Below are positions 11,331-23,099 of a DNA stretch of 64,000 bases, piece after piece. How positions within the stretch are numbered: position 1 is the first letter of the stretch; each line of letters begins with the position of its first letter. The notes under the pieces are model-generated. The model did not search any database, was not told the DNA's origin, and saw only the letters and a list, made by a program, of their open reading frames with translations. The stretch spans positions 13,083,001-13,147,000 of the forward strand of contig JAVTVX010000026.1 of assembly GCA_033439265.1 (NCBI GenBank), written 5' to 3'. Origin of the DNA: Dillenia suffruticosa (Eukaryota; Streptophyta; Magnoliopsida; Dilleniales; Dilleniaceae). Position numbers and translations under genes: made by a program.

Positions 11331-13110
11331 GAATCTGTTTTTCATGTTAGCATTGTCGATTCCATTATACATGAGAATGTTGAACAAAATTTAGTACTTG
11401 ATAAACTTGATCTTGTACTGGAAAAGGGATGGACAGATAAACAAATCGAGGTAACTCAAGACAAAGAAACGAAGGAAGTCATCATGGCTTTGCAGGCCAC
11501 ACCGGAGTTACCCCACAGGTATGTAAACAATTTTCTGCCGTTACCCCTTTCTGATGAGAGAATCCTTCCTTCTACGATGCAGGCCCCAAAGCTCGAGTTG
11601 AAGCCTCTACCCGAACATCTCAAGTATGCATACTTGGGAGACGACGAAAATCTACCGGTGATCATAGCTGAGGACTTGACCGAAAATCAAGAAGAGAGCT
11701 TGACGCGGGTATTGAGGGAGTACAAAACGGCCACTGGATGGACCTTAGCGGACATCAAAGGTATTAGCCCATCGGTATGCATGCATCGAATTCTACTCGA
11801 ACCCGATTCCAAACCGGTAAGAGAACTTCAACGAAAACTCAACCCTACCATGAAAGAAAATATTTTGAAGGAAATTTTGAAACTGTTAGAGTTAGAAATT
11901 ATATATCCTATTTTTTATAGTCGATGGGTGAGTCCGGTTCATGTTGTCCCCAAAAAGAGTGGGTTTCAATTGGTAAAGAATAAGAATAATGAGTTAGTAC
12001 CGATGAGACTTCAAACCGGGTGGCGAATGTGCATTGACTTTAGAAAATTAAATACCGTCACCCGGAAAGACCATTTTCCTTTACCCTTCATTGACCAAAT
12101 GCTAGAAAGATTGGCAGGTAAATTATTTTTCTGTTTCTTGGATGGGTATTTGGGCTATTACCAAATAGTTGTAGTTCAAGAAGATCAAGAAAAGACCACT
12201 TTCACTTGTCCATTTGGAACTTTTGCATATCGTAGGATGCCCTTTGGACTTTGTAATGCACCGAGAACATTTCAAAGATGCATGATGAGTATATTTTCTG
12301 ATTTAATTGAAAACTGTATCGAGATTTTCATGGATGATTTACGGTGTATGATGATTCATTCAATCAATGCTTAGATAATTTGTGTAAAGTTCTTAAGAGA
12401 TGCATCGATACTAATCTAGTCCTTAATTATGAAAAATGTCATTTTATGGTTAAGGAAGAAATAGTGTTAGGTCATGTAGTATCATCTAGGGGCATTGAGG
12501 TTGATAAAGCCAAAGTTGATTTGATTGCCAATTTATCATATCCTACTAATATGCGGGAAATTCGTAGTTTTCTTGGTCATGCAGGTTTCTATCGGCGATT
12601 CATCAAGGACTTCTCAAAAATAGCTCAACCACTCTCGAGATTGTTGCAAAATGATGTTATATTCGAATTTGGAAATGAGTGTAAGGAGGCTTTTAATAAA
12701 TTGAAAACCTTGCTAACTTCAGCTCCGATTTTGCAGGCACCCAATTGGAAACTTCCATTTGAGTTGATGTGCGATGCTAGTCACTATGCTATGGGAGCTG
12801 TTCTCGGACAAAGGGAGGGAAAATAGTCTCATGTAATTTATTATACTTCTAAGACACTAAATTCGGCTCAATGCAATTATACCACCACAGAGAAGGAGCT
12901 TTTAGCTATTGTGTTTGCTTTTGAAAAATTTAGGTCTTATTTATTAGGATCTAAAGTTATTGTGTACTCAGATCATGCACCTCTGAAATACCTCTTGGCG
13001 AAGAAGGAATTGAAGCCACGACTCATGCGATGGGTTTTGCTTTTACAAGAATTTGACTGGGAGATCAAGGATCGAAAAGGAATCAAAAATTCTGTACCTG
13101 ATCATTTGAG
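11331..13110 (+). pseudogene. Reverse transcriptase and RNase H of the Athila-like element
   Basis: RT motifs are in order: KPLPEHLKYAYLG upstream, SRWVSPVHVVPKKSG, WRMCIDFRKLN, HFPLPFIDQMLERLAG, FLDGYLGYYQI, KTTFTCPFGTFAYRRMPFGL and the catalytic FMDD at about 12340. The thumb follows (RSFLGHAGFYRRFIKDFSKIA). RNase H is recognised by [35 protein letters not shown] and [11 protein letters not shown]. Lesions are a one-base frameshift immediately after FMDD (about 12343) and a TAG at 12824-12826 between two RNase H strands. Otherwise the domain is close to full length. Confidence 0.93.
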
Positions 13111-14505
13111 TCTTGATTGGTGCGTGATGAAAAACCCTCTCCAATATCCGAAACATTCCCAGATGAGCATTTGTTTTCTCTACAAGGTAAGACAGGTAAA
13201 GAGCCTTGGTTTGCTGACATAGTTAATTTTTTAGTGATGGGGAGTTTACCACATGGCTTAAGCACTGCACAGAAAAATAAGATTAGAAATGACTCTAAGT
13301 ATTATACATGGGATGAACCTTACTTGTGGAAAATAGGGTCTGATCAAATCATTCGTAAATGTGTCCCTAATGATGAAATTCATTCCGTAGTTGCTTATTG
13401 TCATAGTCATGCATGTGGTGGACATTTTGGCCCTAAGAGGACGGCTCGAAAAATTATAGATAGTGGTTTCTATTGGGAGTCCATTTTTAAAGATACTTAC
13501 CAATATTGCAAAAGTTGTGAAAATTGTCAAACATTGGGTAACATATCTTCTCGGGACGAAATGCCTCAAACTCCTATCTTGTTTTGTGAGATTTTTGATG
13601 TATGGGGTATGGATTTCATGGGACCATTCCCTAGCTCATGTGGATGTTTATATATTTTGCTTGCTGTTGATTATGTTTCGAAATAGGTAGAAGCAAAAGC
13701 TACATGAACTAACGACTCTAAGGTTGTTGTAGACTTTCTTAAATCTAATATTTTCAGTAGATTTGGAGTGCCGAAGGCGATTATTAGTGATCAAGGTACA
13801 CATTTTTGCAACCGTACGGTGGAGGCTTTAATGCGAAAGTATGGGGTAAATCACCGAGTGGCTACCGCATATCATCCACAAACCAATGGGCAAGCGGAAG
13901 TTTCCAACCGAGAAAGCAAAAGCATTCTAGAGAAGACGGTGAATCCAAGTCGTAATGATTGGAGTTTACGATTGGAGGATGCACTTTGGGCATACCGAAT
14001 GACATACAAAACCCCAATTGGAATGTCACCATATCATTTAGTCTTCGATAAGTTATGTCATTTACCGGTTGAAATTGAACATCGTGCTTTTTGGGCAGTC
14101 AAGCAATGCAACTTAGATGCTAAGGAAGCTGGAGTGGAAAGGAAATTATAGCTCCAAGAGTTAGAGGAGATTCGTTTGGAGGCATATGACAATGCAAGGA
14201 TGTATAAGGAACGAACCAAATACTTTCATGACAAATTCTTGCATCAGAAACAATTCTCGGTGGGGCAAAAAGTTCTCCTTTATAATTCAAGATTGAAACT
14301 CATGCCGGGTAAGCTTAAGTCTCGTTGGGTGGGCCCATACGTTATTGTAAGTATCTCTCCATGTGGTATGATTCAAATTCAAAGTTTGGAAAATAACAAG
14401 ATTTTTCAGGCAAATGGTCATAGACTCAAATCTTTTGTCAAAGGTTTTGATTTGTCTATGGTGGAGGAGATAACTTTAACAAACCCAGTCTACATTGAAG
14501 GATGA
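13111..14505 (+). pseudogene. Integrase of the Athila-like element
   Basis: The HHCC zinc-binding module is complete (CHSHACGGHFGPKRTARKI ... YCKSCENC). The catalytic core has its three acidic residues in context: [16 protein letters not shown] and [11 protein letters not shown]-terminal segment with VGQKVLLYNSRLKLMPGKLK and RWVGPYVI resembles the GPY/F module, which ends at 14505. Stops interrupt it: TAG at 13684-13686 (Trp expected), TGA at 13705-13707 (Arg expected) and TAG at 14149-14151 (Gln expected). All are explainable by single C-to-T changes on one strand or the other. Confidence 0.93.
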
Positions 14506-14870
14506 TTTGAGGAAACAATGTCGAGCCAACGACATTAAACAAAAGCGCTATTTGGGAGGCAATCCAAAAATTTACCTTTATAATTTGTTTTCTTAATTTA
14601 TGTTTGTTAGTTAGGATTGAGCTTTACATTTGTTAAAAAAAAAATTCAAAAATCTGACAGATGTGCTCTTTTGTTCAGGCGTGCCCACGCCATAAAGTCC
14701 CTCACATTCTGTCACCTAGAAAAATAAAATAAAAAAAGGGGTTTCACATTTCTAGTGTAAATTGCTTTAACCATTTTCCCCTTTGTCTTTAGGGTTCTTC
14801 TTCATGCCCCTTCCATCGCAGGATCATCAATGGACACTGTTCGCTCATCAATCGTGTCCTCTACCTCGCG

Positions 14871-15777
14871 ATGATTGAAGCCCCTCCAGGTTTCAGCCTC
14901 TTCAAACAGAGTTCTTCATCATCATCTGCCTCTTCGCAATCTGACTCATCTCAATCTTATGAGAGACCCTAGAACCCACCCTGCATCAACCGTGCGCGAA
15001 GAAGGTCCACGACTCTTCGTCGGTCCAAGCCCTCCAAACCCTAAGAGACGCAAGCATGATTCTTCTTCACTTCATCATCATTCTTCAGAGCCACCCTTTG
15101 AACACAAAGCAACCCCTGCTATTGCTGCACCCCTCTACGACCCCTCCTGTTGTTGCTATGTTTGTTGAACAAGAGCAAGTGCAAACCTCCTCGACCACTC
15201 CTACTCCAGAACAACCTGCGGGTACTTCCACTGATGCTCACCCCTCTCGGGTGCAATCAAGGATTGCACATGGGAAGTCAGTCTTACCTCCATCAAAAGA
15301 TCAACTCCGATCTTCTCTACAATTTAACACTGCCGACACTAGGAAGAGGTATACCGAAATCTCAACTAGGCCCATAATTCCTTGCAAATACTTTCATGTT
15401 CAATCTTCGCAATTACTGCACATTCATGATTCTTTTGTTCATTATCCATCTGCAATTGGCTGGAGCACGTATCTGACTTTGAATTGCCCTGCATTTGTCG
15501 AGTTAACCTATGAATTCTATACAACATTTCAATTCCTCACTTCTAAGGATTTCACTTCATTGGACGATTCTCTCTTAACCTCCCGGGTGAACAACGGGAG
15601 AGGTTTTCTTCTTCGCCTGCAGGTGCCTCCCAGCATAGTGCCGATCCTCCTACTTCGAGCCAGCCTTCTGCGGACTCATGGCAGGCAATGAACGAGCGTT
15701 TGTTTCATTTCGATCACAACTTGCTGACCTACGTCGAGTCCGTTGGCTTTCGTCCACCATTCCCACCACCACCATAG
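14871..15777 (+). pseudogene. Extra ORF downstream of pol (Athila-type), broken
   Basis: Starts at ATG 14871 (MIEAPPGFSLFKQSSSSSS), then shifts frame several times. Readable parts are a Pro/Ser-rich basic stretch (PPNPKRRKHDSSS), then FNTADTRKRYTEISTRPII and FVELTYEFYTTFQF, and a C-terminal tail WQAMNERLFHFDHNLLTYVE ending at TAG 15775-15777. Athila-group elements carry a poorly understood ORF at this position, sometimes described as env-like or as the Arabidopsis retrotransposon ORF-1 family. No membrane protein character is evident here. The central part seems shortened compared with other elements. Confidence 0.6.
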
Positions 15778-17183
15778 GGGAGTATTGTTCTATCCTACAT
15801 TTTAGTTTGTTTCTTTATTTTTGCATGTTCTCTTGCTTTCTTTTGCTCTTTCTTAGCTTAGGCATACATTGGGGACAATGTATGATTTAGGTGTGGGGGA
15901 GTGCTTAGTAGTTTTCTATAAATTTTTAATTATTGCCTGATGATAGGATTATTTCGGTCTTGCTTGTTTGTTTGATTTAGGGATTAATTTATTAAAAAAA
16001 ACAAAAAAAAAATTCTTTCGAGCTCTCTTAGTTAATGTGCGTTGTTTGGTTGGCTGAAAACATATGAAGAATGACATATCTCAATGGTCTTTATACTGGA
16101 AGTGGCTATTCATATCTTTACTAGTTTTCTTTGAATGATAAACATGTGAAATTTGACACAACCCCATTTAAAAGTGAGGTTTTGAGTTTAAAGCGAGCAA
16201 ATTCATTCTTTGTGCTTGGAATTTCTTTTCTTGAGTGAATATCACACTTGGATTGGTTATTCTAGAACTTGCATTGTTATACATTTCGAGATCAAATCTA
16301 GGGTTTTATGCATTGAAATGACAAAGGCATATAGGTTTCAATACAACACCACAATCCTATTTTGGCTTGCGTTTCAACCCTCTTGTACCAAGAATTTGTG
16401 TAATTAATTGCATAATTATAATTATGTTTTTGTCTTATTGGGAAAGTGCCAACTTGATTATTGACCTTGATACTTTCATTACTGTGAAATGAAGATGGAA
16501 TTCATGATTATGAAAGGAAGAAAGAGTTTGAGTTTTGTTCACCATTTGTATTGAGATATTCTTCGAAAGAAAAAAAAAAACAAAAAAACAAAAAAACAAA
16601 AAAACAAAAAAACAAAAAAAACAAAAAAAAACAAAAAAAAAAGAAGAAGAGAAAGAGAGCTGCATCTTTTCATTTCAGTCATAGATCGAAAAAGTCTAAC
16701 ATGTTTATGTATTCTTGACTATTGGCTATGTTGAGCACATGTGGGTATTAAGATCATGTATTTTTGGTGTGCTATTTGTGTGAGGCGAAAGTGTTCATTG
16801 TACAAGAAATTGTGTAGTTAATTGCATATTATCCTTGCTACCTTTTAACCCTTAATATCCCTTTTTATCCTACCCTTTAACCCAGCCACATTACAACTAA
16901 AAGAAAGACCTTTTGATTTTTGCTTGAAATTTCAATTTTTAAGTGGTGGAGATTTGATATATTTACAAGCATATGGTAATGCCAATTCCAAAGTGTTGAT
17001 TTGAGTGATATTGACATATTCTTCATCTCTTTCTGAGTGCATTTGAGTGAACCCTTGGAGAGAAATGTTAAATCTTGCTGTGTTGATTGTATGAGAAACT
17101 AGTGGGATTTGTAGTAGTTGCTCCCGTGTAAAGCACTGTGTAGTACATGTCGTTTCGATTATGTTCTAGACTTGACTCTATGG
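15778..17183 (+). other. 3' non-coding region of the Athila-like element, left of the hAT insertion
   Basis: No coding content. Holds a purine-rich motif TTAGGTGTGGGGGAGTG at about 15887-15903 that resembles the polypurine tract next to the 3' LTR (GGTGTGGAGGAATT, about 21031-21044), and an (A)nC low-complexity stretch at 16568-16642. The region resumes at 20932-21044 after the hAT element. Confidence 0.75.
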
Positions 17184-17395
17184 TAGTGAAGTAACCGGGC
17201 CGGGCCGGGCCCGGGCCGGTTCAAGGACGGTTCAAGGAACCGCGGGCCGGGCCGGCAGCGGTTCCTAGGCCAGACCGGGCCATGCCGGGCCGGTTCCCAT
17301 TTTTTTCCTTGTGGAACCGGCCCGGCCCGCTGAACCGGAACCAGCGGTTCCTGGCCGGGCCGGTTCAGGGCCGGGCCCGGTTCGGTTTTTTTTTT
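17184..17395. repeat. hAT subterminal CCGGGCC/CCGGTTC array, left
   Basis: Very GC-rich run of overlapping CCGGGCC, GGCCGG and CCGGTTC words, mirrored on the other side at about 20645-20923. Subterminal repeats are typical transposase-binding sites in hAT elements; binding here is inferred. Confidence 0.8.
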
Positions 17396-17570
17396 TTTTT
17401 TTTTTTTTCTCTTTCTGTTGCGTTTTTCTAAATTTTTTTTCTAACTATATTTTTTAATTCCATTTTAATTTTATAACTCCATTTTTTTTAACTTTGTTTT
17501 TTTTTTTAATTAACTTTTGATAATTCACTTGTAATTAAAAATTAGAGACACAAGATTTTTAGAGAGGTTC

Positions 17571-17584
17571 CACCGAATTCGGTG
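17571..17584. other. 14-bp palindrome CACCGAATTCGGTG downstream of the hAT transposase
   Basis: Perfect palindrome just past the transposase stop. It recurs with conserved flanks (ACGTACACC...GGTGGAACC) in the second hAT copy at 54463-54476 and 55436-55449, so it belongs to the element. It could form the stem of a terminator-like or protein-binding site. Confidence 0.7.
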
Positions 17585-17726
17585 TACGTCCACTACCAAG
17601 CTCATCACTTGGATTTTTAAATCCGCTATTTTTTTTTACATTATTTTGATAATTACATCACTTTGATTTTTTTTCTATTTAAAATGACTTGTAAACAAAA
17701 GGAAAATATTAATATTATTATTATTA

Positions 17727-19747
17727 TTATTCTTCTTCTTCTTCTTCAACTTCTTGTTCATCATCTTCCGAGATTTTGATAATTCCTTGCATTCTTTTTT
17801 CTGTATCCTTCCAATCTTTAATGCATATTAAAGTTTCTAAAGTGTCGTCCGCTAATTTGTACGTTTTTCGGTTAACACTCGACCACCTGTACTAAAAGCA
17901 CTTTCGGATGGTACTGTAGATACCGGAGGGGTTAGTACATCTTTAGCCACTTGGGCCAAAATTGGATAATATGATGCATTATTTTTCCACCAACCTAATA
18001 TATCATATAAATCTATATCATCAAAACTTTCTAATTTAAGTGTTTGTTTATATAAAAGTAATTCATTAAATGATGATGAAGAAATTCTTTGTTTTTTTCC
18101 TAACATGTGTAAGGGATTAAATGAAAATGAAGATGATTGAATACTATTACTACTACTACTAGCTATATTATTAGTATTTAAATTATTAATTTCCTTTTCA
18201 TATAATTCAAATATTGATTGTAAAGTATGAGATGTTTGTTGTTTTAAAAAATGTGGGTTAATAGACATTTCAGATGGAAAAACTTGTGCAAAACAATCTA
18301 TTAACATTTCAGCACCTTCAACCTTAACACGTGGATCTAATGCACTTGCAACTAAATATAAAATTGGAATTTTTTCATAATATTTTAAAAATTTTGTTTT
18401 CATTGAAAGAACAATTTCACCAAATCTTTCTTCATTTTCAAATTGATTAAATACATAAATAATTTTACAAAGATTTGGTAGCATTAAATGAGTAGTTGGA
18501 TAATAATATCCAGAAAATAATTTTGTACATAAATAAAAAATTTCCAATAATTTTGTAAGTGTAGACGCAAATTCAAAAGCGGTATTATCAATAAAACCAT
18601 ATTCGTAATTTGAATTTGCAAATTCAATTAAAATATTTTGAAAAGGAAGAACACCTTGTAACATGTCATATGTTGAATTCCACCTAGTGTCACATTCCAT
18701 TTTAAATTTTTTATATTTTTTGTTATGTAAAATACATAATTGTCTCATTTCTTGAGTTTTTACAGCAGAATTTCTTATTTGATGAATTAAATCGCGAATA
18801 GGTTGTAAAAATAATTCTCCCATTGCTAAACCATCCTTAACACATAAATTAATTATATGACATGCACATCTAACATGAAAAAAAGCTCCATTTAAAATTA
18901 TTTTTAAAAAATTTTTTAAACTATTAACCGCAGTAGTATTAGCCGAAACATTATCAAAAGAAATAGAAAAAATTCTATCACTTATTCCATAATCATAAAC
19001 AACATTTGAAATTATTCTAGCTATATGTGCACCAGAATGTGGAAATTCCCAACGTTGAAAAACTAAAATTCTTTTTTGTAAAGACCATGAATTATTTATC
19101 CAATGACATGTTACTACAATATAATATTCTTTTTTATGCTCACTTTTCCAACTATCCGAAGTTAATGAAAATTTACATTGACTAGTCCTAAATTCTGTAA
19201 GTATACCATTTTTTAATTCCTGATATCTATCTAATGATCTCCTCCTACTGGATTTTTTACTACTTTTTTTATAACCGGGTTGTAAATATTTTTGGACATA
19301 TTCTTCAAATACAGGACATGCAACTATACTAAGTGGTAATTCTTTTCTTGCTAGCCATTCTATTTGTCCAATTTTTTCTTTATCCGAATTATATTTAAAT
19401 GTACCAATTATATTACCTCCCCCCGTAGAAATTTGTGTTTGTTTTGTTTGTGGTAATTTATCTGGATGATTATTAATTAAGTGTCTCTTAAGTGTGCCTA
19501 CCCCCCAACCTTTTAAAAATTTATATTTTTGATGACAAATTTTACAAATTGCTTTTTGTTCATCATTTTTTCTTTCAAAAAATGTCCATATATTAAAATC
19601 ATTTTTTTTAGTTTGTGTTGTGTTAGATTCAGTGTTACTAGATTCGGTTTCTTCCAAAAAAGTTTCAATATCTATATGATCGGGAATTTCAAAAAATGGA
19701 GGAAGAGGAGATTGTTGAGAAGATTGTGAAAAGTGTGTTCCGGCCAT
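17727..19747 (-). pseudogene. hAT transposase (BED finger, RNase H-like), one-base frameshift near the C terminus
   Basis: Start ATG at 19747 (MAGTHFSQSSQQSPLPPFFE) is chosen because the second copy begins the same way at 52347; the open frame extends further upstream without support. It has a BED-type zinc finger (WTFFER ... CKIC ... HLINNH), then RNase H-like core segments (LTSDSWKSEHKKEYYIVVTCHW, FSISFDNVSANTTAVN, CHIINLCVKDGL, CDTRWNSTYDML) and the C-terminal dimerisation region (YPILAQVAKDVLTPPVSTVP, SESAFSTGGRVLTEKRTN). A one-base loss at about 17854 creates TAG (17852-17854) instead of continuing through the last 40 or so residues to 17727, as the second copy does. Apart from that the 2-kb frame is fully open, so activity was lost recently or the loss is a sequencing error. 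Confidence 0.9.
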
Positions 19748-19980
19748 TTTATAAAAAAAAATTAAGATTAAAATTTTTAAAATAATATATACGATAAAAT
19801 TTTTTAAAGGAAATTTAAAATTAAATTTTTTAAAAAGATAATACAAATGTAATGCAAATGCAAAAAAATAAATATGCAAAAAATTTAAATATACCGATTT
19901 GACGAATACCGCAGTTGTTTTTCGTAAAATCTTGAATAAGCTCCCAACCTTGAAATCTTCTCAAATCTTGATTAATGTAG

Positions 19981-20400
19981 ATAATGGGGTATAAGGTGAT
20001 GAAATGGTGTAAATTTTGATGGAAATGGTGTAGAATTTAATGGAAATGGTAAAAAAAATGGTGTAGGTAATGTGGTATAAGAGAATAGAAATGGTGTAGA
20101 AATTGGTGGAAATGTAAATAATTGTGGAAATGTAGATAATGGAGAAAATGAAAATGGTGTATAAGGTGATGAAATGGTGTAAATTTTGATGGAAATGGTG
20201 TAGAATTTAATGGAAATGGTAAAAAAAAATGGTGTAGGTAATGTGGTATAAGAGAATAGAAATGGTGTAAAAATTGGTGGAAATGTAAATAATTGTGGAA
20301 ATGTAGATAATGGAGAAAAATGAAAATGGTGTATAAGGTGATGAAATGGTGTAAAAATTGATGGAAATGGTGTAGATAATAGTGTAGAAAATGATAGAAA
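19981..20400. repeat. Minisatellite upstream of the hAT transposase, period about 171 bp
   Basis: The phrase GTATAAGGTGATGAAATGG recurs at 19989, 20159 and 20331, giving units of 170-172 bp, themselves built of GGAAATGGTGTA-like sub-repeats. It lies between the start codon (19747) and the putative TATA box (20521). The second hAT copy has a related repeat (about 51600-51880). Confidence 0.85.
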
Positions 20401-20520
20401 TGATATAAAAAATGGTAATACAAAGGAAATAATAATGAGAGAATGTAATAATATTGAGAGAATGTAGATGTGAGAGAGAAAGAGAGATTTTGTTGTGGAG
20501 ATTTTGGAAATGGGGTATAA

Positions 20521-20530
20521 GGTATTTATA
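20521..20530 (-). promoter_or_regulatory. Candidate TATA box of the hAT transposase
   Basis: Minus strand reads TATAAATACC. The identical string is at 51525-51534 upstream of the second transposase. Conservation between copies supports a role; the distance to the ATG (about 775 bp) implies a long leader or a leader intron. Confidence 0.5.
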
Positions 20531-20644
20531 GGAAAATTTTTTGACCCTATGGACCAAAATAACCTCAAAAATAGCCGTTTTATAGCTGTTGGGAGGGGTA
20601 AAATTGGAAAAAAATTTCAAAATTCAAAAAAAATGGGGAAATTT

Positions 20645-20923
20645 GAACCGGAACCGGCCGGGCCGGGCCGGTTCCGTGCCGGGCCGGGCCGGTTCAGGTC
20701 CGGTTCCGTGCCGGTTCCGGGCCCGGGCCGGTTCCGGTCCGGGTCGCTTTTCCAATCCGGGCCGGTTCTCAATTCAATTTTTTTTTGAACCGGCCCGGCC
20801 CGCTACAGGAAACGGTTCCGGGCCGGGCCGGTTTACTGTAGCCTTGGGCCGGTTCCGGTTTCGAGCTTGACCCGGGCCAGCCGGGCCGGTTTTTGGGCCC
20901 AAACCGGCCCGGTTTCCAGTCTA
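20645..20923. repeat. hAT subterminal CCGGGCC array, right
   Basis: Mirror of the left array; ends in ACCGGCCCGGTTTCCAGTCTA at the terminus. Confidence 0.8.
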
Positions 20924-22014
20924 CTCTATGGTGCTAATTAGCTTTGGAGCTTGGAAGAAGAAAAAAAATTAATGGTTAGAACAATCTACGTTTTATCTGA
21001 ACAAGGATGCTTGAGGACAAGTATCGTTTAGGTGTGGAGGAATTTGATAGAGATAAATTTAGTGTAATATTCATGATTTATTTTATATTATTTTTGGGTA
21101 AATATTGCACTAATCTTGAGTGTTTGTTGTGCTAGAATTATTGAAGGTCATTTATGAATGAAGGTGGAAAAATTGAGCAAAAATTGGTGATATGGCATGC
21201 AAGAGGAAATCCTAATAGAAATACTCGACCGTCAGCACATGGGCACGCCAATTTCAAAGGAGCTATACTACAAAATTGGGAGTATGAATATTGAAGATCT
21301 TATTGCCTTAATTGGATTTTGGAAATTTAGAAATTTTTGGGTGTATTTATTTAACTTTGGGGTTGTAAAAATATTTACAAGATTTCTTTATTTTTGTAAC
21401 TTCGATTTTTGGAATTTTTACCTTTAGTTTAAATTAGGTAAAAGAGGTGTAATCCTATATTTTTAGGATCTTTAGTTGGTTTTTGGGAAGCCACAAAATA
21501 GAAGTGGGTCCATTAGGTTATGTTTGGGGAATTAGTTTTCATTAGTATATATATAAGGCTTTTACATTCACACGAGGTGGAGTTTTTACTTTCATTGTGA
21601 CGGCTGCTATGCATTGGAGGAGGATTCTCACGGTTACAGCCACACTTCTTCATTGTTGAACATTTGTTTTCAATGATATTCATTATTTTAGTGAGTTTTT
21701 ATTTTTATATGTCTTCATTTTAATTTCTTTTCTAGTTGAAAGTTAGTTGAAAATTGGATTCATGCACTACAAAAAAATATGGTTTAGCCACGGATTTTCG
21801 CGACGGAAAAAATTAATCGTCATTTTACGACGAATTTAGTGACAAAAACTTTTTCGTCGCTAATTTGCCACAAAATTTATGACGAAAATGAAGTCGTGGC
21901 TAAATTAGCGACGAACATATCATTCGTAACTAAATTCGTCGCTAATTAGTGACGAAAAAATTTTCGTGGCTAAATTCGTCGTTAATTGGCGACAAACAAT
22001 TTTTCGTTGCCAAT

Positions 22015-22098
22015 TTCGTCGCTAATGAGCGACGAATAATATTTCGTCGCTAATGAGCGACGAATAATATTTCGTCGCTAATGAGCGACGAATAATAT
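22015..22098. repeat. Three perfect 28-bp units, each a palindrome (CACTA subterminal)
   Basis: Units 22015-22042, 22043-22070 and 22071-22098 are identical. Each contains ATTCGTCGC and GCGACGAAT arms around TAATGA, giving cruciform potential. Confidence 0.9.
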
Positions 22099-22768
22099 TT
22101 CGTGGCTAAATTTTGCCACGGATTTAAAATCTGTCGCAAAATTTAACCTTTTTTAAATAGAATTTTATTTTTTCTATTTTTCTTTTTATTTTATTAATAT
22201 ATTATACTTAAGTTAAAAATTAATTTAGCGACGGATTTGTTTTCCGTCGCTACATTTAGCGACGAAAATTCCAATCCGTCGCTAAATTTTTTATATATAA
22301 TTAAATATAATATAATATTAATATAATATTTAAATTAAAAAATTAATTTAGCAACGACGAAATTTATCCGGTGGTAATTTAGCGACGGATTTCTAAATCT
22401 GTCGCTGTTTCAGTCACGGATTCCAAATCCGTCGCTGTTTCAGCGACGGATTCCTGAATTTAATTTTTTTTAATTAAAATTTTATTTTATTTTTATTTTA
22501 TTTTATTAATTTATATTAACAAATCATATTATTATGCTATAATATTTTAATTTACATTTTATTTTATTATTTTATATTTCATTTTTTATAAGAATAATAT
22601 TATTTAATTCTTATAAAACCATATATTTTATTTTATTTAAATTATATATATATTTTAATTAATTTATTATTTTTTTCTTTTTTAGTTTGATTTAATCTTT
22701 TTTATTATTGTATTGATAACTTTTATTTTATTCAATAATACAAATTTTTTAATTAAATATTAATCCGG

Positions 22769-23090
22769 ACATGCTTGGCGCGCGGGCGCATGCAGGGGTG
22801 CGGGCCGGGCGCAGGCAAGGGTGCGTGCCGGGCGCAGGCAGGGGCGCGCGCCTGCGCGGGCACCCGCGCATGGTGCATGCACGCACGAGCGCCAGGAGCA
22901 GGCAGGCGCGCGCGCATGCCTGGGAGCCCGCGCATGCCCGCACCGGCGCCGGGCGCAGGCAGGGGCGCGCGCCTACCTGGGCGCCCACGCATGCCCGCTC
23001 GGGCGCCCGCGCCCTGCCTGGGTGCCAGCACATGCCCTCTCCGGCACCCGCGCCCGCGTGCCTACACGGGCGCCCGCCCTTCATTGTTTT
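22769..23090. repeat. GC-rich island 1 in the CACTA interior
   Basis: About 320 bp of very GC-rich, CpG-dense sequence built from GCCGGGCGCAGGCA and GCGCCCGCGCATGCC-like words, set in DNA that is almost all A and T. Open frames here exist on both strands only because stop codons are rare in such DNA; not called coding. Confidence 0.8.
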
Positions 23091-23099
23091 AATGCTAAA

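Larger units (their letters stand above)
17184..20923 (-). mobile_element. hAT transposon, nearly intact, nested in the Athila-like element
   Basis: The 8-bp target duplication CTCTATGG flanks it exactly (17176-17183 and 20924-20931). The left end is TAGTGAAGTAACCGGGCC and the right end, inverted, is TAGACTGGAAACCGGGCC, so the terminal inverted repeats are short and imperfect but share TAG and ACCGGGCC. Both subterminal regions are dense CCGGGCC/GGTTC arrays. A single transposase ORF runs on the minus strand. A related copy lies at 51223-55793. Confidence 0.95.

Noticed and set aside
16435-16665. Phe-rich minus-strand ORF
   Set aside because: Translation of an (A)nC low-complexity tract.
19972-20620. 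Minus-strand open frames of 128-198 codons rich in Phe, His, Tyr, Pro
   Set aside because: They are translations of the 171-bp minisatellite and its flanks; the related repeat in the second hAT copy is not maintained as a frame.
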